Below, piece by piece: positions 40,883-50,784 of a DNA stretch of 64,000 bases. A model generated the notes under the pieces. That model searched no databases. It saw only the letters and a list, made by a program, of their open reading frames with translations, and was not told where the DNA came from. How positions within the stretch are numbered: position 1 is the stretch's first letter; every line of letters begins with the position of its first letter. The position numbers and the translations under genes were made by a program. Origin of the DNA: Gracilimonas sp031581265 (GTDB lineage: Bacteria; Bacteroidota; Rhodothermia; Balneolales; Balneolaceae); contig NZ_JAVLBQ010000012.1 of assembly GCF_031581265.1 (NCBI RefSeq), positions 7,322 through 71,321 on the forward strand, given 5' to 3'.

Positions 40883-43800
40883 TTAATCAGGAATTTCAAT
40901 GCTTCGTCTTAATCTTTCCCATTCATCCTGAATAATCTCTAATTCTTTTGACAGATATTCAAAACGTTCATAAGCTTGATTCCCTGGCCTCTGATCTGAT
41001 GAAAGAGTCATGCGATACAGATACCCAAGCTGATCAATAAGCATGGGAGGCATATAGCTCCCCTCATCAGAGCTTTCCAAACGATTATAGAGATCGTTGA
41101 GTCGTTGCATTTCTTGTGAAGTCTTTTCATCCTCATTAGATGTTAGGTGATTACGCAAGGTGTCCATTTGGGCAACCATCCGCTCTGCGATACCAAGAGC
41201 ATCTCTGACTTCCAGATTATACTCCAATTGAGCCTGCATATCTTCGATAGTTACTCCTATCTGTTCAACCCGAGGATCAATCTTGAGTTCAAGATCCCGA
41301 GTTTCAGAATCTTCACCTACCGTTAAGCGTACTTGATAAGAACCGGGAACAGCCATAGGGCCCGTAGCTCCAAAGAAATTTTGGCCGTCCTCTGCAGGAA
41401 TAGTGTTTGAAGGATATCTCAAATCCCAGGTAAAACGATTATGCCCTTCCTGAATGTTAAAATCGTCAGGCTCCCCATATGAAGTGTTTGCATTTGGCAT
41501 CATATCGTTCTGTTCAGTTGATACTTCTTCGTCATCATTTTCATCATCTACAGTTCCTATAAAACGGCGGACTATAGTACCATTCTCATCTAAGATATCC
41601 AGCGTAAGCTGTTCTTTAGGTATCTCAGAAATATAAAAGTCGATCATTGCTCCGGCTTCAGGGTATTGAGGTGCGCCTCCATAGAATCCACCGCCATAAT
41701 AACGCATACGGTAAGCATCTCGAGGAGAAAAAAGGTGCTTGTCTTTATTGGATAACTGTTCATCCAATTGATAAAGTGGAGTCAGGTTATCGAGAATCCA
41801 AAAGCCGCGTCCCATCGTGGAAAGAACCAGGTCTTTATTTTTAACTTTTACATCGGTTATAGGAGAGACCGGCAGACCCAGCTCAAGTTGTTTCCAGTTT
41901 TCACCATCATCCAAAGAAAAGAACAATCCAAAATCGGTTCCGGCATAGAGTAACCCTTCACGATTCGGATCTTCCCAAACACTGCGGGCAGGATAGTCGT
42001 CAGGAATTCCATTTAGGCCATCGGAGAGTAAACTCCAGTTTTGGCCATAATCATCTGTTTTGTATATATAGGGGTGAAAGTCACCAAGCAATCGGCGTTG
42101 CACAGCTACGTAAGCAGTCCCGGGATTATGATAAGATGGAGCAATGCCGTCCACTCGTCCGTTTGGTGGTAAGGTTCCCGGGGTAATGTTTGTCCAGCTA
42201 TCTCCGCCATTACGAGTAACATAGATCACTCCATCATTGGCGCCGGTCCAAATTACATCCGGGTCATGATAGGAAACTTCAATTTTATAGATAGTACTGA
42301 AATGTTCCTCACCGGTAATATCTCGTGTTATCGGTCCGCCTGAGGCTACCTGGAATTTGTCTTTAAAGGCAGTTAGATCAGGACTAATGGTTTCCCATGT
42401 AATCCCGCCGTCTGAGGTTCTGTGCACGTACTGTGAGCCATTATAAACTACACTTGAATCATGAGGCGAAACTTCTATGGGAGCCACACGCTGGAACCGG
42501 AACTGAAGTTTACTTGGATTTCTTCCATACATATATTCCGCTCCAACATAGTAATTGCGCTGCTGACCGGTTATAGTACTATAGGTTCCAAATCGGCCTT
42601 TACAATTGGCAAAAACGGTTGTGGGGTTGTTAATTTGCGGAACCGCAGGACCAGTTTCACAACCACCGGCCATATGCCATAGTCCCTGATTATTTTCCGC
42701 ACTTTCGGCCGGCGGTAAGCTCGGTACTGAAATGGTTGTATTATCTTGCTGTCCTGCATAAAGCCAGTATGGAAACTGATCATCTATATCTACCTGGTAG
42801 AGTTCAGCGGTGGGCTGGTTATACTGTGTCGACCATGTTTTACCTCCGTCAAGAGTTACCGTAGCACCACCGTCATTGCCCTGAACCTGGATGTCAGGCA
42901 TATCCGGATTGATCCATAAGTCGTGAACGTCAGCATGAGTTACGGGACGTCGTTCAAAGTTTTCGCCTCCATCTGTTGAAACCCAATACCTGACGTTACC
43001 TACATACACAATATCAGGATCTTTTGGATGGGCAGTGATATTAGTGAAATAGAAGGGACGACTCATCAGTCCGCCATGATCACTGGTTTGGGTCCAGCTT
43101 TCGCCTCGGTCGTCAGAGCGATAAAGCCCCTGTTTGTTTCCCGGCGCTTCAACCAATAAATAAATTCGATCGGGGTTGGCAGGAGTGACACCAATATCCA
43201 TTTTACCGGTTAATCCTGTTGGGAGGCCATTTTCAAGTTTCGTCCAGCTATCACCGCCATCGGTTGATTTATAAATTCCATTCTCAACTTCAGCACCACT
43301 GATTATCGTCCATGGCTTGCGTTCTGCTCTCCACATGGTGGCATAAATTTCATTGGGGTTTTCAGGGTTAAATTCCAGGTCAACGGCCCCGGTAGAATCT
43401 GAAGCGAATAAAATATTTTCCCAGGTTTCACCCCCGTCTTCTGATCTAAACACGCCTCTTTGGTCATTTTTTTTGAACGGATGTCCAAGTGCGGCTACAT
43501 ACACCAAATCAGGATTTTCAGGATGGGCCTTAATGGCGCCAATCTGTCCACCTTCTTCCAATCCTAAATTCGTCCATGTTTCACCCGTGTCGGTCGATTT
43601 ATACACTCCACGACCTGTGGTTACATTAGCTCGAATCCCTTCACTCCCGGTGCCCACATAGATAATAGACGTATCAGATTCAGGAATTTCTATTGCACCA
43701 ATGGACGTACTCTTAAAGCCTTTGCCATCCGTAAGGTTTTCCCAGCTATCCCCATAGTTGGTTGTTCGCCAAACGCCACCGCCCCCGGCGGCACCCATAT

Positions 43801-44014
43801 AAAACGTATAGGGATGATCCCGATGACCTTCAACTGCTGTCACACGTCCGCCCCGGGTGGGGCCTACCGTGCGAAATTGGAGGTCATGGTAGAAAGCGGT
43901 GTCGATTTGAGAAGTTGGAAAAGTTGATTGTCGGGCTTCAGCAGGAGAGGAAAGAGAAAGTATAAGTGCTAAAGAAAATAGGAACGTAAAAGTGATATAT
44001 TGCCGATTATGCAT
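40883..44014 (-). CDS. exported sortilin-like/BNR beta-propeller protein
   Basis: Protein of 1043 residues with an N-terminal signal peptide (FLFSLALILSLSSPAEA). Residues about 40-760 hold many BNR/Vps10-type repeats: GGVWRTTNYGDSWENL, GVYKSTDTGETWTNL, GVFRSEDGGETWENI, GIYKSTDGGDSWTKL, GLYRSDDRGESWTQT, VIYVTRNGGDSWTNI. Two ten-bladed-type propellers are plausible. The C-terminal ~280 residues include an Ig-like part and a helical end. Such proteins, annotated as glycosyl hydrolase or sortilin-like, are frequent in this bacterial group; substrate and enzyme activity are unknown. No Asp-box sialidase catalytic set is obvious. Monocistronic. Confidence 0.85.
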   Translation of the reverse strand: MHNRQYITFTFLFSLALILSLSSPAEARQSTFPTSQIDTAFYHDLQFRTVGPTRGGRVTAVEGHRDHPYTFYMGAAGGGGVWRTTNYGDSWENLTDGKGFKSTSIGAIEIPESDTSIIYVGTGSEGIRANVTTGRGVYKSTDTGETWTNLGLEEGGQIGAIKAHPENPDLVYVAALGHPFKKNDQRGVFRSEDGGETWENILFASDSTGAVDLEFNPENPNEIYATMWRAERKPWTIISGAEVENGIYKSTDGGDSWTKLENGLPTGLTGKMDIGVTPANPDRIYLLVEAPGNKQGLYRSDDRGESWTQTSDHGGLMSRPFYFTNITAHPKDPDIVYVGNVRYWVSTDGGENFERRPVTHADVHDLWINPDMPDIQVQGNDGGATVTLDGGKTWSTQYNQPTAELYQVDIDDQFPYWLYAGQQDNTTISVPSLPPAESAENNQGLWHMAGGCETGPAVPQINNPTTVFANCKGRFGTYSTITGQQRNYYVGAEYMYGRNPSKLQFRFQRVAPIEVSPHDSSVVYNGSQYVHRTSDGGITWETISPDLTAFKDKFQVASGGPITRDITGEEHFSTIYKIEVSYHDPDVIWTGANDGVIYVTRNGGDSWTNITPGTLPPNGRVDGIAPSYHNPGTAYVAVQRRLLGDFHPYIYKTDDYGQNWSLLSDGLNGIPDDYPARSVWEDPNREGLLYAGTDFGLFFSLDDGENWKQLELGLPVSPITDVKVKNKDLVLSTMGRGFWILDNLTPLYQLDEQLSNKDKHLFSPRDAYRMRYYGGGFYGGAPQYPEAGAMIDFYISEIPKEQLTLDILDENGTIVRRFIGTVDDENDDEEVSTEQNDMMPNANTSYGEPDDFNIQEGHNRFTWDLRYPSNTIPAEDGQNFFGATGPMAVPGSYQVRLTVGEDSETRDLELKIDPRVEQIGVTIEDMQAQLEYNLEVRDALGIAERMVAQMDTLRNHLTSNEDEKTSQEMQRLNDLYNRLESSDEGSYMPPMLIDQLGYLYRMTLSSDQRPGNQAYERFEYLSKELEIIQDEWERLRRSIEIPD

Positions 44015-44163
44015 ATGTAGTTAGTTAAATGACCCTTGTTTAGAATGATGAACCATAGGTAACAATTTCATTCCTTTTTTAAAAATGTGGAAAGAAGGAG
44101 GGAGGAGAATTGATGAATTTTAACAGAAGTTTAGGAAGTGCTGCCGGAGTATTTATAAAAATA

Positions 44164-45264
44164 CTAAAAAGATAAATCCAGAAAAGTATCATAAGCGGGA
44201 CGTTTATTCCCTAAGCTGTCTTTTAAGCTGACACTTCCAAAATTAATCCATTTATTGCAGGAGCTGCAGGTATTACGCATCTCATTCATGAAAAGCCAAT
44301 TCAGACCAATCACATTAACACCATTGACTACATCACCTAATTTTTGAATGTATGAAGTTTGAAATTCTTCTCCCATCCTCCAGCTTCTGGTTTCATCTAA
44401 AGAAGCATCTCCGGGCCAGCCGGTTTCTGTTATAAAAATTGGGGTATTATCGGCTGCATCTCGTTGTAAAAGAGGGGATAGATAGGAGTTTGAAATAGCC
44501 TGGGGAGTATCTTCTGATAGATAAGGATACATGGTTAAGCCAATGACGTCCAAAGTATTTGGATCGAATTGATCTATGGCTCCCCATTGGGGTTCATTCC
44601 AGCCAACGTTTTTGCCTATACCTGCTACATGTTCAAAGTTGAAAATGGTGCCTACTTTTGTTTCAGTACCGGTGCTTTTAATTTCGCTGTAGGCTTCTCC
44701 ATAAAATTCTACCCAGTTGGTATAATCATCAGGGAAATTATCGTAGTAAAAATTAACTTCATTACCAATAAACACATAGGGAGGTTCATAAGTGGTTACA
44801 TACTCTACCAACATGTTTATGAAGGCTTCTCTTGATACTTCATTCGTCCAGTTATTAACTCCCAAGTCAGGATGCCTTAATGAAACAAAGTCTCCTTCAA
44901 TCCAACCAAAACCAGATACAGGAGTAAAGCAGTTTGAATTTGTTGCCTTCATTAGTGAGAGATGGGCTTCAGGAATTTCTTCTGAACGTTCTTCACTGTC
45001 GCGCCAAAGAGTATTCATGAAAACGGAGAAATCACCTATTTGATCAATTTCAGAATAAAAGTCGTCGGTATTCTCATACGTTTCAGGAAACCCAAGAGGA
45101 GAATAGGCAACACCTTTAACTGTAGAGGGCATTTCGGGGCAAGACAGTTCTGGCTCGGTACTGTTTTTATTATCCTTGCTGCAGCTGAACGTCAGAAATA
45201 AACAAGCTGCTATCACAACCCAAACGTTCAATTTTACAGTGGTATGTAAGGATGAATAAACCAA
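44164..45264 (-). CDS. glycosidase-like TIM-barrel lipoprotein
   Basis: Protein of 366 residues with a hydrophobic N-terminus ending LTFSCSKDNKN, a lipobox (Cys about 28). The body looks like a clan-A (beta/alpha)8 glycosidase: VFIGNEVNFYYDN has a Glu at the usual acid/base position (end of strand 4), and PIFITETGWPGD has a Glu at the nucleophile position (strand 7). LDVIGLTMYPYLSED and NVIGLNWLFMNEM fit strands 6 and 8. It is somewhat like GH53/GH17 enzymes but the family cannot be fixed. The start codon used is TTG at 45264; another TTG at 45231 also gives a signal peptide. Confidence 0.65.
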   Translation of the reverse strand: MVYSSLHTTVKLNVWVVIAACLFLTFSCSKDNKNSTEPELSCPEMPSTVKGVAYSPLGFPETYENTDDFYSEIDQIGDFSVFMNTLWRDSEERSEEIPEAHLSLMKATNSNCFTPVSGFGWIEGDFVSLRHPDLGVNNWTNEVSREAFINMLVEYVTTYEPPYVFIGNEVNFYYDNFPDDYTNWVEFYGEAYSEIKSTGTETKVGTIFNFEHVAGIGKNVGWNEPQWGAIDQFDPNTLDVIGLTMYPYLSEDTPQAISNSYLSPLLQRDAADNTPIFITETGWPGDASLDETRSWRMGEEFQTSYIQKLGDVVNGVNVIGLNWLFMNEMRNTCSSCNKWINFGSVSLKDSLGNKRPAYDTFLDLSF

Positions 45265-45279
45265 ATCAGTAAATAAATT

Positions 45280-46218
45280 TTATTTTTTCTTTTGCTCCTC
45301 GAGGTCTTTAAGTGATAAACCTTCCATGAGGGCTTCATAATTTGAGATATCTTTGGGTAAGATAACACTGTTTTCATCCCTTCCAAGTCCGGACAGCGTC
45401 TCAATGTATTTTTCAGACAATTGGAGTTTCATAGCTTCTGCTCCTTTGGGTTGAGATAGTGCATCGGCCACTTCTTCGATAGATTTGGCGGTAGCCTCGG
45501 CAATGGATAGGATTTCTTCGGCGTAACCCTCAGCTTCGTTTATACGTCGCTGCATTTCAGCCTCTGAGATGTTAATAATTTCAGCCCTAATCCCTTCGCC
45601 ATCATTAATTTTAGAACCTTTAACTCCTTCTGATTTTGCGATGATAGCCCGGCGATCTCGTTCGGCCGTCATTTGTCGCTCCATTGCTTTTTGTACGGTT
45701 CGTGGTGTGACGATATTCTTTATCTCATAGCGGTGGACTTTAATACCCCAAACCTGTTCCACTTCGCTAAGTACTTTTACCACTTCACGGCTCATAGCAG
45801 CTCGTTCCTCAAAAGTTTGATCCAGATCCATGTTTCCAAGGACAGATCGAGTGGTAGTTTGTGCAAGTTGTACGGCCGCATATCTGTAGTTAGTGACTCC
45901 ATAACTGGCATTAACCGGATCTACTACACTTAGATAGATGACCCCGTCTACCTCAACTTTTACGTTATCTTTGGTGAAGCACTCCTGAGGCTCCACCTCA
46001 ATGGTTTCTTCCCGCAGATCTTGTTTGTACACTACTTTGTCTATGAATGGGATAAGAGCATGAAATCCGGGACCCAGTGTCTTGTGGTAGTTCCCAAGCC
46101 GTTCTACAATAAAGGCGAATTGATTGGGTACCAACCGCAGCGAACGGATGAAATGATACATTACGTAAATGGAGAAGAGTCCTAAGAGTACTTTACTGAT
46201 GGTTTCAATGATTTCCAT
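45280..46218 (-). CDS. SPFH/band-7 (stomatin/QmcA-like) protein 1
   Basis: Inner-membrane protein of 312 residues with one N-terminal membrane helix (about 6-27), then an SPFH domain (FAFIVERLGNYHKTLGPGFHALIPFIDKV; RSVLGNMDLDQTFEERAAMSREV) and a helical coiled coil from about 185 to 275 (MERQMTAERDRRAIIAKSEG). Such proteins oligomerise at membrane microdomains and regulate FtsH-type proteases or membrane fluidity. It is the third gene of nfeD-SPFH-SPFH, 11 bp after the paralogue. The two share motifs nearly throughout, so a hetero-oligomer is possible. Confidence 0.9.
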   Translation of the reverse strand: MEIIETISKVLLGLFSIYVMYHFIRSLRLVPNQFAFIVERLGNYHKTLGPGFHALIPFIDKVVYKQDLREETIEVEPQECFTKDNVKVEVDGVIYLSVVDPVNASYGVTNYRYAAVQLAQTTTRSVLGNMDLDQTFEERAAMSREVVKVLSEVEQVWGIKVHRYEIKNIVTPRTVQKAMERQMTAERDRRAIIAKSEGVKGSKINDGEGIRAEIINISEAEMQRRINEAEGYAEEILSIAEATAKSIEEVADALSQPKGAEAMKLQLSEKYIETLSGLGRDENSVILPKDISNYEALMEGLSLKDLEEQKKK

Positions 46219-46229
46219 GGTCTGTCTCC

Positions 46230-47168
46230 TTAATTATTAGTTTTTGTTGTTGATGCGTCTTTGGTATGATCACTGATTTGGCTTACTCCCTCAAAAAAGG
46301 TCTTCAGGTTAGCTGTTTCAGTAGGAAGTACGGATACCTTGGATTTCTCAATGATATTCCCGAATTGTTTGATATACTGTTCTACTAATTTTGTTTTTAC
46401 AGCCAGCTCGCCGCCGGGACGTTCAATGGCTTCTGCTATTCTACGTATGCCTGTGGCTGTAGCTGTGGCAATGAGCTCAATTTCCTTTGCCCGTCCTTTG
46501 GCTTCATTAATTCGCTTTTGTCGGTTGGCTTCAGATACCAAAACCTGGCTTTTCTGTTCCCCTTCAGATTCATAAATACGAGCTTGTCGGTGTCCCTCTG
46601 AATTGGTTATTTCGGCCCTTTTCTCCCTTTCAGCTTCCATTTGCCGCTCCATGGTATCTACGATCTCATTAGATGGATTGATATTTTTTAATTCATATCG
46701 CATCACTTTAATGCCCCAGGGGTCGGCAGCTTTGTCAATCTCACGGACAATGTTTTCATTCATCTTATCTCGTTCCGAAAAGGTATCATCCAGGGTCATT
46801 TTACCGATTTCGGACCGCATGGTAGTTTGTGCCAAGTTTACTGCAGCCGCCTGATAGTTCGAAATTCCGTAGCTGGCTTTATGAGAATCCATTACTTTAA
46901 GGTAAACGAGTCCATCCACAGCTACTTCAATATTATCTTTGGTGATGCAAGTCTGGCTGGGGACGTCAATAACCTGTTCCCTCATTTCCTGACTGTAAGC
47001 CGGCCGGTCAACAAAGGGAATTAAGAAATGGAAACCCGGTTTAAGGGTCTTTTTATATTTTCCGAGCCGTTCCTGTATAACTTCTTCGCGAAATTCAACA
47101 ATTTGGAACAGCCGGGTAAGTATAAAATATGAAAGTACGATGATGACAAGTAGAGTAGTCCACAACAT
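46230..47168 (-). CDS. SPFH/band-7 (stomatin/QmcA-like) protein 2
   Basis: Paralogue of the SPFH gene at 45280-46218 with the same length (312). Single N-terminal membrane helix (LLVIIVLSYFILTRLF), SPFH domain with EERLGKY-like motif (VIQERLGKYKKTLKPGFHFLIPFVDR) and RSEIGKMTLDDTFSERDKM, and a coiled coil with MERQMEAEREKRAEITNSEGHR. The C-terminus is Thr/Asn rich. It lies between nfeD (12 bp) and SPFH protein 1 (11 bp), consistent with one operon. NfeD partners with SPFH proteins in many bacteria and archaea. Confidence 0.9.
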   Translation of the reverse strand: MLWTTLLVIIVLSYFILTRLFQIVEFREEVIQERLGKYKKTLKPGFHFLIPFVDRPAYSQEMREQVIDVPSQTCITKDNIEVAVDGLVYLKVMDSHKASYGISNYQAAAVNLAQTTMRSEIGKMTLDDTFSERDKMNENIVREIDKAADPWGIKVMRYELKNINPSNEIVDTMERQMEAEREKRAEITNSEGHRQARIYESEGEQKSQVLVSEANRQKRINEAKGRAKEIELIATATATGIRRIAEAIERPGGELAVKTKLVEQYIKQFGNIIEKSKVSVLPTETANLKTFFEGVSQISDHTKDASTTKTNN

Positions 47169-47180
47169 ATCAGTTTACTC

Positions 47181-47678
47181 CTAATTTAATTCTTTAAGTT
47201 GATTACCTGTTAATGGGGTATCGAGTTCATCCACCGGTTCTACAATCCATGTGGTGTTATCACGGTATTTTATACGAACCTGAGCACCGGCGGGAATTTC
47301 CCCTTCCAGCGAACGCGCTTGCCATGAAATGCCCTGAAAGCGTATGCGCCCTTCATTATCAAACTCATTGATCGGCTCTGTAACCTCCACAATTTGATCC
47401 ATGGCTTCAAAATCTTCATCCGCCAGTTTAGAGTAGGATTCACCCTTAAAGTATTTATTGATGAAAGGACGAATGGCAATGGTTAGCGCAGTTGACGTAA
47501 GCAGCCACACTAAAGTTGCGGTAAAGGGATCTTCAAGAAAGCCAAAATATCGTAGTACCCCAACTCCCAAACCACTGACTCCCAGTAGAAAAGCAATGCC
47601 TCCGGGGAGTACAGCTTCAAGCAGCATCAGTAGGATACCGCCAATTAAAAAAATCCAGGTTAAAATTTCCCCATCCAT
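47181..47678 (-). CDS. nfeD: NfeD-like membrane protein (short form)
   Basis: About 165 residues from ATG 47678; an upstream in-frame start at 47729 is less likely, because the first membrane helix begins right after MDGE. Hydrophobic segments cover about 8-30, 32-48 and 55-75 (ATLVWLLTSTALTIAI). A soluble OB-fold domain follows at about 100-155 (GRIRFQGISWQARSLEGEIPAGAQVRIKYRDN). The N-terminal serine-protease domain of long NfeD proteins is missing, making this the short form that pairs with SPFH proteins. It heads the operon with both SPFH genes. Confidence 0.88.
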   Translation of the reverse strand: MDGEILTWIFLIGGILLMLLEAVLPGGIAFLLGVSGLGVGVLRYFGFLEDPFTATLVWLLTSTALTIAIRPFINKYFKGESYSKLADEDFEAMDQIVEVTEPINEFDNEGRIRFQGISWQARSLEGEIPAGAQVRIKYRDNTTWIVEPVDELDTPLTGNQLKELN

Positions 47679-47860
47679 AGGCAGATAGTTTTGTTTTTTG
47701 TTTGTATATAGATAGTGATTTGACTGCAAAAAATCTCATTTGATTTGTATTTATTTTTAAATCCTGTAAATACAAATTACTGTAATAGAGGTCAGGCTAT
47801 ACCCCCGAAAAAATATCTTCTTAATGAACGGTTTATTGGGATGAAGACTTATATTCAATC

Positions 47861-49651
47861 ATGAGTAAAAGCGAGATAAAAGAAAACAAATCCATTAAAT
47901 CACTTTGGCTGACGCTGAAAGAGATTTTTGCGCTTAGTAAACCCTATCGTCTGAGATTTTATTTGGCAACGGTGGCCGCTATACTTGCATCTGCTGTTTG
48001 GTTGACGGTTCCTCTCGGGCTACGTGAATTACTGGATGCCGTGTTTGATTCCGGTAACAATGAATTACTGAATCTCTTAGCTATCGGACTATTTGGATTA
48101 TTTGTGTTGCAGGCAGCCTTCTCATTTTTTGGAAACTACCACTTGGAGTGGGTAGGAGAGCGGGTAATAACTGATTTAAGGAAAACGGTGTACGAACATT
48201 TACACCGACTTGGATTTAAATTTTTTGCAGAGCGAAGATTGGGGGAAATTACATCCCGGCTCACTAATGATGTCGGCTCTATCCGTACAGCATTGACGGA
48301 CTCACTTCCCCAATTACTCACCATCACCTTTTCGCTGATAGGCTCGGTTTCATTGATGGTGGTGCTAAACTGGCGATTAAGCATGGTGATTTTTGTAACG
48401 GTTCCTTTTGTAACCATAGTGACAAGGTATTTTGGGCAAAAGATTCGCCACCTTTCCAAAGACATTCAGGATGAATTGGCTGATTCTACCGCTGTTGCTG
48501 AAGATGCCCTCGGGGCTGTTCGCTTGGTAAAAGCTTTTGTACGCGAAGACTATGAGGTAGGACGATATCAACAAGCCGTCGAAAAGCTTTTCACAACAGC
48601 ACGCAAAAAAGTTGTACTTACTCAGTTGTTTTGGTCAGGCGTAAGTATCATGTTTATGAGTACGCTGGTTATCATTTTTTGGTATGGAGGGAAAGAGGTT
48701 CTTGCAGATAGACTAACCGCGGGTGATTTGGTTGCTTTCATTATTTATGCTTTAAATATCTCCCGATCCATCAGTCAAACTTCCCGACTATACACTGCAG
48801 TTAATACCGCTGCAGGAGCATCTGAACGAATTTTTGAACTGCTGGAAGAAACTCCGGAAATAGAAAATAATCCGGATGCAGAATTCTTGAAATCAGTAAA
48901 TGGAGAAGTTGTAGTGGAAGGCCTTTGGTTTAGCTATGAAGGGGAAAAAGACGTGTTAAAGGGAGTTTCGTTCAGTGTTGAGGCCGGGAAAACGGTGGCT
49001 CTCGTAGGACCAAGTGGGGCAGGTAAGACCACGCTGTTAAATTTGCTCCCTCGTTTTTACGACCCTCAAAAGGGAGCCATCTACGTAGATGGAAAAAATA
49101 TTCAGGATATAAAATTTAAATCGCTGAGAAGTCACATTTCAATTGTTCCACAGGAAGTTCACTTATTTGGAACAACCATTCGGGAAAACATTATGTATGG
49201 AAAATTAGACGCAACTGGTGAGGAAATTATTCAGGCCGCAAAAGATGCCAATGCCCATGATTTTATACTTCAAACAGAACATGGCTACGATTCAATGATT
49301 GGGGAGAAAGGAGTTAAGCTTAGTGGTGGTCAAAGGCAGAGATTAGCCATAGCGCGGGCTATTCTTAAAGATCCGGCAATATTGCTGTTAGATGAAGCTA
49401 CTTCATCACTTGATTCAGAATCAGAAGTTCAGGTGCAAGAAGCATTGACCAGGCTCATGGAAAATCGAACCACTTTCGTCATTGCCCATCGTTTATCAAC
49501 CGTTCAACATGCTGACGAGATTTTAGTGATGGATGAGGGAAGAATTGTTGAGCAGGGTACCCATGCTGCATTGGTTGATCAAAGTGGACTTTATAGTCAC
49601 TTATATAACCTTCAGTTTAGAGAGGGTGAGAGTTTTCAAAAAATAACTTAA
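47861..49651 (+). CDS. MsbA-type ABC exporter (TMD-NBD half transporter)
   Basis: Fused membrane and ATPase protein of 596 residues, likely a homodimer. Six membrane helices lie in about residues 20-310; the coupling-helix part contains FFAERRLGEITSRLTNDV. The NBD at about 345-585 shows Walker A GPSGAGKTT, the Q-loop VPQEVHLFGTT, signature LSGGQRQR, Walker B ILLLDEATSSLD and the H-loop IAHRLST. The relatives include lipid A flippase MsbA and multidrug exporters; the substrate is not known. A single gene, divergent from the nfeD operon by 182 bp. Confidence 0.9.
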   Translation: MSKSEIKENKSIKSLWLTLKEIFALSKPYRLRFYLATVAAILASAVWLTVPLGLRELLDAVFDSGNNELLNLLAIGLFGLFVLQAAFSFFGNYHLEWVGERVITDLRKTVYEHLHRLGFKFFAERRLGEITSRLTNDVGSIRTALTDSLPQLLTITFSLIGSVSLMVVLNWRLSMVIFVTVPFVTIVTRYFGQKIRHLSKDIQDELADSTAVAEDALGAVRLVKAFVREDYEVGRYQQAVEKLFTTARKKVVLTQLFWSGVSIMFMSTLVIIFWYGGKEVLADRLTAGDLVAFIIYALNISRSISQTSRLYTAVNTAAGASERIFELLEETPEIENNPDAEFLKSVNGEVVVEGLWFSYEGEKDVLKGVSFSVEAGKTVALVGPSGAGKTTLLNLLPRFYDPQKGAIYVDGKNIQDIKFKSLRSHISIVPQEVHLFGTTIRENIMYGKLDATGEEIIQAAKDANAHDFILQTEHGYDSMIGEKGVKLSGGQRQRLAIARAILKDPAILLLDEATSSLDSESEVQVQEALTRLMENRTTFVIAHRLSTVQHADEILVMDEGRIVEQGTHAALVDQSGLYSHLYNLQFREGESFQKIT

Positions 49652-49661
49652 GCTGAAATAG

Positions 49662-50653
49662 TTAATTATCTGCATTAAATGTCGAAATAATATCGGGGTA
49701 GCTCATTTCTTCAAGAAGATTATTACTATTTAATTGGTTTAAGAATTCGACTGTAACTCCTGAATTGTAAAAAGCTACAATGGCAGAATAACTAAAATCG
49801 GAAAGATATCCATATCCATTAAGTTGATCTAAATATTCGATACTTACACCGGAATTATAAAAACTGACAATGGCTGGATAAGAGAAACTTTCAGCCAAAC
49901 CAAATTGCCTCAAATTGTTTAAATATTCATTGGTTACTCCGGAATTATAAAAGCTGACTATAGCCGGATAAGAATAAGTTTGGATGAAACCGGCTTGTCT
50001 TAAACCACTTAAATATTCCATCGGAACATCAGAATTATAGAAGCTTATAATTGCCGGATATGAAAATTCACGCAAAAACTCTGTATCACGTAATTGGTCG
50101 AGATAATCTATGGTAACTCCACCACTGTAATATCCAATAACTTCTGGGTAGGAAAAATCCTGATACCCGGCATTAATTAAATCGTCCAAATACTCAATTG
50201 GCACGTCTGCTTGATACATAGCCTGCAAAGCAGTGTTGGAAAAATAATTACCAAGCCCTGCTTCGTTGGCAGTACTCAAAAATTCTACATAGTCGGAAGA
50301 GTTTTCCGCAAATTCAGGAGGCAAGGGAGGAGCTTCAGGGGCATTAAGAGAAGGTACTTCTGTGGCTACTTCAGCAATAGGATCTTCATTTCCAAAAACA
50401 CTGCTCCAGGTTTGAGAAATACTCCAGTCATTTATCCAGAGAAAGGCAGCAGCGAAAACCAGGAAAAACAAAACCGCATTTTTAAACGTGCTTTCTTCCC
50501 TTGATCGTTAGCGTAAGGTTGAAAGTGCTCATGATCTGCCTCTTGGCTCTTTCGTTGAATATATTCATCAAGATCGAAGTCTGAATCGTATTTTGAACTT
50601 GTGTTTGATTCAGACTCAAAAGTGTAGCTGCCTTGTTTGTTTTTTGGTCCCAT
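49662..50653 (-). pseudogene. membrane protein with 30-residue tandem repeats, frameshifted N-terminus
   Basis: The frame 49662-50471 encodes six or so repeats of 30 residues built on [F/Y]SYPAIVSFYNSGVxxEYLxxL, from about DVPIEYLDDL to the end. An upstream frame starts at ATG 50653 (MGPKNKQGSYTFES) and has an acidic cytosolic part ending KKARLK. Between them at 50479-50483 is a run of five T (A on the coding strand); one more A would read KNAVLFFLVFAAAFLWI, a membrane helix, and give one protein of ~330 residues: cytosolic head, single membrane span, repeat domain outside. The repeats recall LIALRNHGVTPEYI-type repeats of unknown function seen in some M56-linked proteins. Convergent with the ABC exporter. 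Confidence 0.75.
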
Positions 50654-50784
50654 AATAAAAGAAGTTAGTTCAATAACTTTAGACGACAAAGCTGCAGGAA
50701 TAGTTTCGTTGGTTTGAAAGGAATTTTAAAATCTTAATGTTTGAACCCACAAAAAAAATAAAAGCGGTAGATGGAGGCTCAATA

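Noticed and set aside
49662..50471. Regular ~90-bp DNA periodicity resembling an array
   Set aside because: It follows from 30-codon protein repeats; the copies are diverged and there are no unique spacers, so it is not a CRISPR array.
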